DNA from: Caldilineaceae bacterium
GTDB lineage: Bacteria; Chloroflexota; Anaerolineae; Caldilineales; Caldilineaceae
Direction of reading: 5' to 3'
Assembly: GCA_022821585.1 (NCBI GenBank)
Contig: JAJEDI010000088.1
Span: forward strand, 1 to 47,447
Length of the DNA: 47,447 bases
The notes beneath the pieces were generated by a model. It did not search any database. It worked only from the letters and a program-made list of their open reading frames with translations, and was not told the DNA's origin. Shown piece after piece: positions 46,298-47,447 of this stretch. A program made the position numbers and the translations under genes. Every line of letters begins with the position of its first letter. Position 1 is the stretch's first letter.

Positions 46298-46795
46298 ATG
46301 TCGCAAGCGGTAACGAACTACGAATCCCCCATCGGGTTTCTTGAGATTTACGCTACGGACGCGGCGGTAGGTAGAGTCGAGTTCGCCGGGGAACAGGCAG
46401 GAGAGGGTGAAGAGGCAGGAGAGGGTGAAGAGGCAAGTGGGCATCCGCTGCTGGAGGAGGTGCGGCGTCAGCTGGACGCCTATTTCGCCGGCGAGTTACG
46501 CTGCTTCGATCTGCCTCTGGATCTGGAGGGCACGCCGTTTCAGCGCCAGGTGTGGCAGCAGCTTCGCAGTGTTGGGTATGGTGAGACGGCTAGCTATCAG
46601 GAGATTGCCCATGCTATCGATAATCCCAAGGCGGTGCGTGCGGTTGGCGCGGCCAACGGGCGCAACCCGGTCGCCATTATCGTGCCCTGCCATCGGATTA
46701 TCGGCAGCGGCGGGCGGGCGAAGTTGACCGGTTACGGCGGCGGTCTGTGGCGTAAAGAGTGGCTGCTGCGGCATGAGGGGGTGCTGTTGGTGTAG
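46298..46795 (+). CDS. ogt: Methylated-DNA-protein-cysteine methyltransferase (Ogt)
   Basis: This encodes 165 residues. The active-site motif PCHRII with the acceptor Cys is present, preceded by TPFQRQVWQQLRSVGYGETASYQEIA and AVGAANGRNPVAIIVPC. It repairs O6-alkylguanine. A tandem duplication of 18 bp (46396-46431) adds a Gly-Glu-rich stretch (AGEGEEAGEGEEA) in the N-terminal domain, probably in a loop. Confidence 0.93.
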   Translation: MSQAVTNYESPIGFLEIYATDAAVGRVEFAGEQAGEGEEAGEGEEASGHPLLEEVRRQLDAYFAGELRCFDLPLDLEGTPFQRQVWQQLRSVGYGETASYQEIAHAIDNPKAVRAVGAANGRNPVAIIVPCHRIIGSGGRAKLTGYGGGLWRKEWLLRHEGVLLV

Positions 46796-46806
46796 GGGGA
46801 CAAGAG

Positions 46807-47091
46807 ATGAGATGGAAGCTCAAATGCGTAATCGAGCCGGAGGATGGTTGGTATGTTTCGTACTGCGAAGAATTAGGAATCGCAAGCCAGGGGAAAACTA
46901 CTAGTGAGGCGAAGAGGAACTTGGAAGAAGCAATAGAGATGTTTTTCGAAGATGCTTCGCCAAGCGAAACTATCAGTCTCCTCGCCCGCCTTAAACCGGA
47001 GTCTTCTGTTGCATTCTTGCATCCTCCAAAGATTTCCGTTATGCAGCACGAGGAAGAGCAGGGCACACAATGGGTGCTTGTTGCAGCCTAA
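46807..47091 (+). CDS. HicB-like protein, orphan
   Basis: This encodes 94 residues. The first 50 match the partial RNase H fold of HicB antitoxins (CVIEPEDGWYVSYCEELGIASQG then TTSEAKRNLEEAIEMFFED). The C-terminal half has no recognisable DNA-binding domain. HicB usually neutralises the mRNA interferase HicA, but no hicA-like ORF is adjacent. It begins 11 nt after ogt and is AT-richer than ogt, suggesting recent arrival. Confidence 0.78.
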   Translation: MRWKLKCVIEPEDGWYVSYCEELGIASQGKTTSEAKRNLEEAIEMFFEDASPSETISLLARLKPESSVAFLHPPKISVMQHEEEQGTQWVLVAA

Positions 47092-47121
47092 ACTGAGACG
47101 GTTATTGGGTCGCGAAGCCTG

Positions 47122-47360
47122 AATGCGCCTTATTTTTCCCATTTCGAGGTCTAGACATTGGGGCCAACCATATTCCGCAAGATTAGAGACATCGCCAGGG
47201 TAAGCGTGACCAAACTATGCTGGTGCAAACGGCGGATTGCGCTATGGCATCGCTACTACCTTTATTTGTTGAGCGAAAGTGTTCACGACGAGTTTTCGGA
47301 GGTAATCATTATGGTTGGCCCCAATCGTTAGACCACGAAATGGGAAAAATAAGGTGCATT
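47122..47360. mobile_element. 239-bp inverted-repeat element (MITE-like)
   Basis: Arms of 50 nt (47122-47171 and 47311-47360) are inverted copies with about 45 matching positions. Shared stretches include CCTTATTTTTCCCATTTCG and TTGGGGCCAACCAT. The 139-nt interior has no recognisable gene. The right arm ends on the stop codon of an IS3-type transposase. The arms are therefore either termini of a small non-autonomous element or two opposed copies of an IS3 right end. Confidence 0.6.
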
Positions 47361-47446
47361 TAGACGAACGCGGCCGGCTCTGAACAGAGCACGAAGTGCT
47401 CTTCCGCCGGCGTGCGATAGTTGAGACTTTGGTGTGGTCGCTCATG
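47360..47446 (-). CDS. IS3-family transposase C-terminus (partial)
   Basis: The frame runs off the window end and reads HERPHQSLNYRTPAEEHF followed by VLCSEPAAFV and a stop. This is the conserved end of the integrase-like DDE domain of IS3 elements (ERPHQSLNYRTPAE). The rest of the gene lies beyond 47447, so its integrity is unknown. Confidence 0.8.
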   Translation of the reverse strand, partial: HERPHQSLNYRTPAEEHFVLCSEPAAFV

Positions 47447-47447
47447 G

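Noticed and set aside
46396..46431. CRISPR-like repeat
   Set aside because: There are only two head-to-tail 18-bp units without spacers, inside a coding frame.

Overview
This GC-rich window most resembles a free-living or host-associated Chloroflexota (Anaerolineae/Caldilineae-like) chromosome. The signs are two sugar-type ABC importers whose binding proteins look like Chloroflexota lipoproteins (one opens its mature part with a Val/Glu-rich tract), several phytanoyl-CoA-dioxygenase-like (PhyH) genes, a RarA/methyltransferase-like fusion, a YugP peptidase, an orphan NurA nuclease and a GH29 fucosidase. This placement is inferred from gene content; there is no rRNA or other phylogenetic anchor, and I saw no tRNA, rRNA or CRISPR array.

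Layout. 1-2950 is an eroded accessory region: a copy of an interspersed repeat, an intact Imm1-like immunity gene, three decayed RHS fragments and an AT-rich membrane-anchored ORF. 2951-7929 (minus) is an importer operon: two permeases, binding protein, small unknown protein, PhyH dioxygenase. 8024-8354 is a second repeat copy. 8564-14325 holds short housekeeping-type genes (zinc ribbon protein, YugP, MurJ, a PD-(D/E)XK-like protein, FmdB, M23 peptidase). 14326-15013 has no intact gene but holds a cluster of DnaA-box-like sites and an IS5 relic. 15014-20517 is a second importer (binding protein and two permeases) flanked by two more PhyH genes; one of these is transcribed from a strikingly symmetric bidirectional promoter shared with the importer. 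20538-24794 holds a short inverted-repeat element, the RarA fusion and a PIN/ImmA-type toxin-antitoxin pair. 24873-34840 is core: secA, a LysM/lamin-tail protein, an Arg-rich unknown, asnS, a WecA/MraY-type transferase, tsaD and an AI-2E family permease. 35047-42165 is carbohydrate-related: an enolase-superfamily protein, a TIM-barrel isomerase and a Gfo/Idh oxidoreductase in one operon, a divergent methyltransferase, then a fucosidase with an unknown partner. 42450-42640 is a third repeat copy. 42694-47091 holds crcB, an M1-family peptidase, NurA, ogt and an orphan HicB-like gene. The window ends in a 239-bp inverted-repeat element next to the C-terminus of an IS3-type transposase.

How the genes fit together (inference). 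Both importers lack an ATPase gene here and probably share one encoded elsewhere. Their linkage to three different PhyH-type oxygenases suggests that the imported compounds are hydroxylated or oxidatively cleaved after uptake. The fucosidase pair and the oxidoreductase/isomerase/enolase-superfamily operon point to use of fucose-containing glycans or sugar acids. A recurring extended -10 box (TGN then TATAAT-like) precedes many of the genes.
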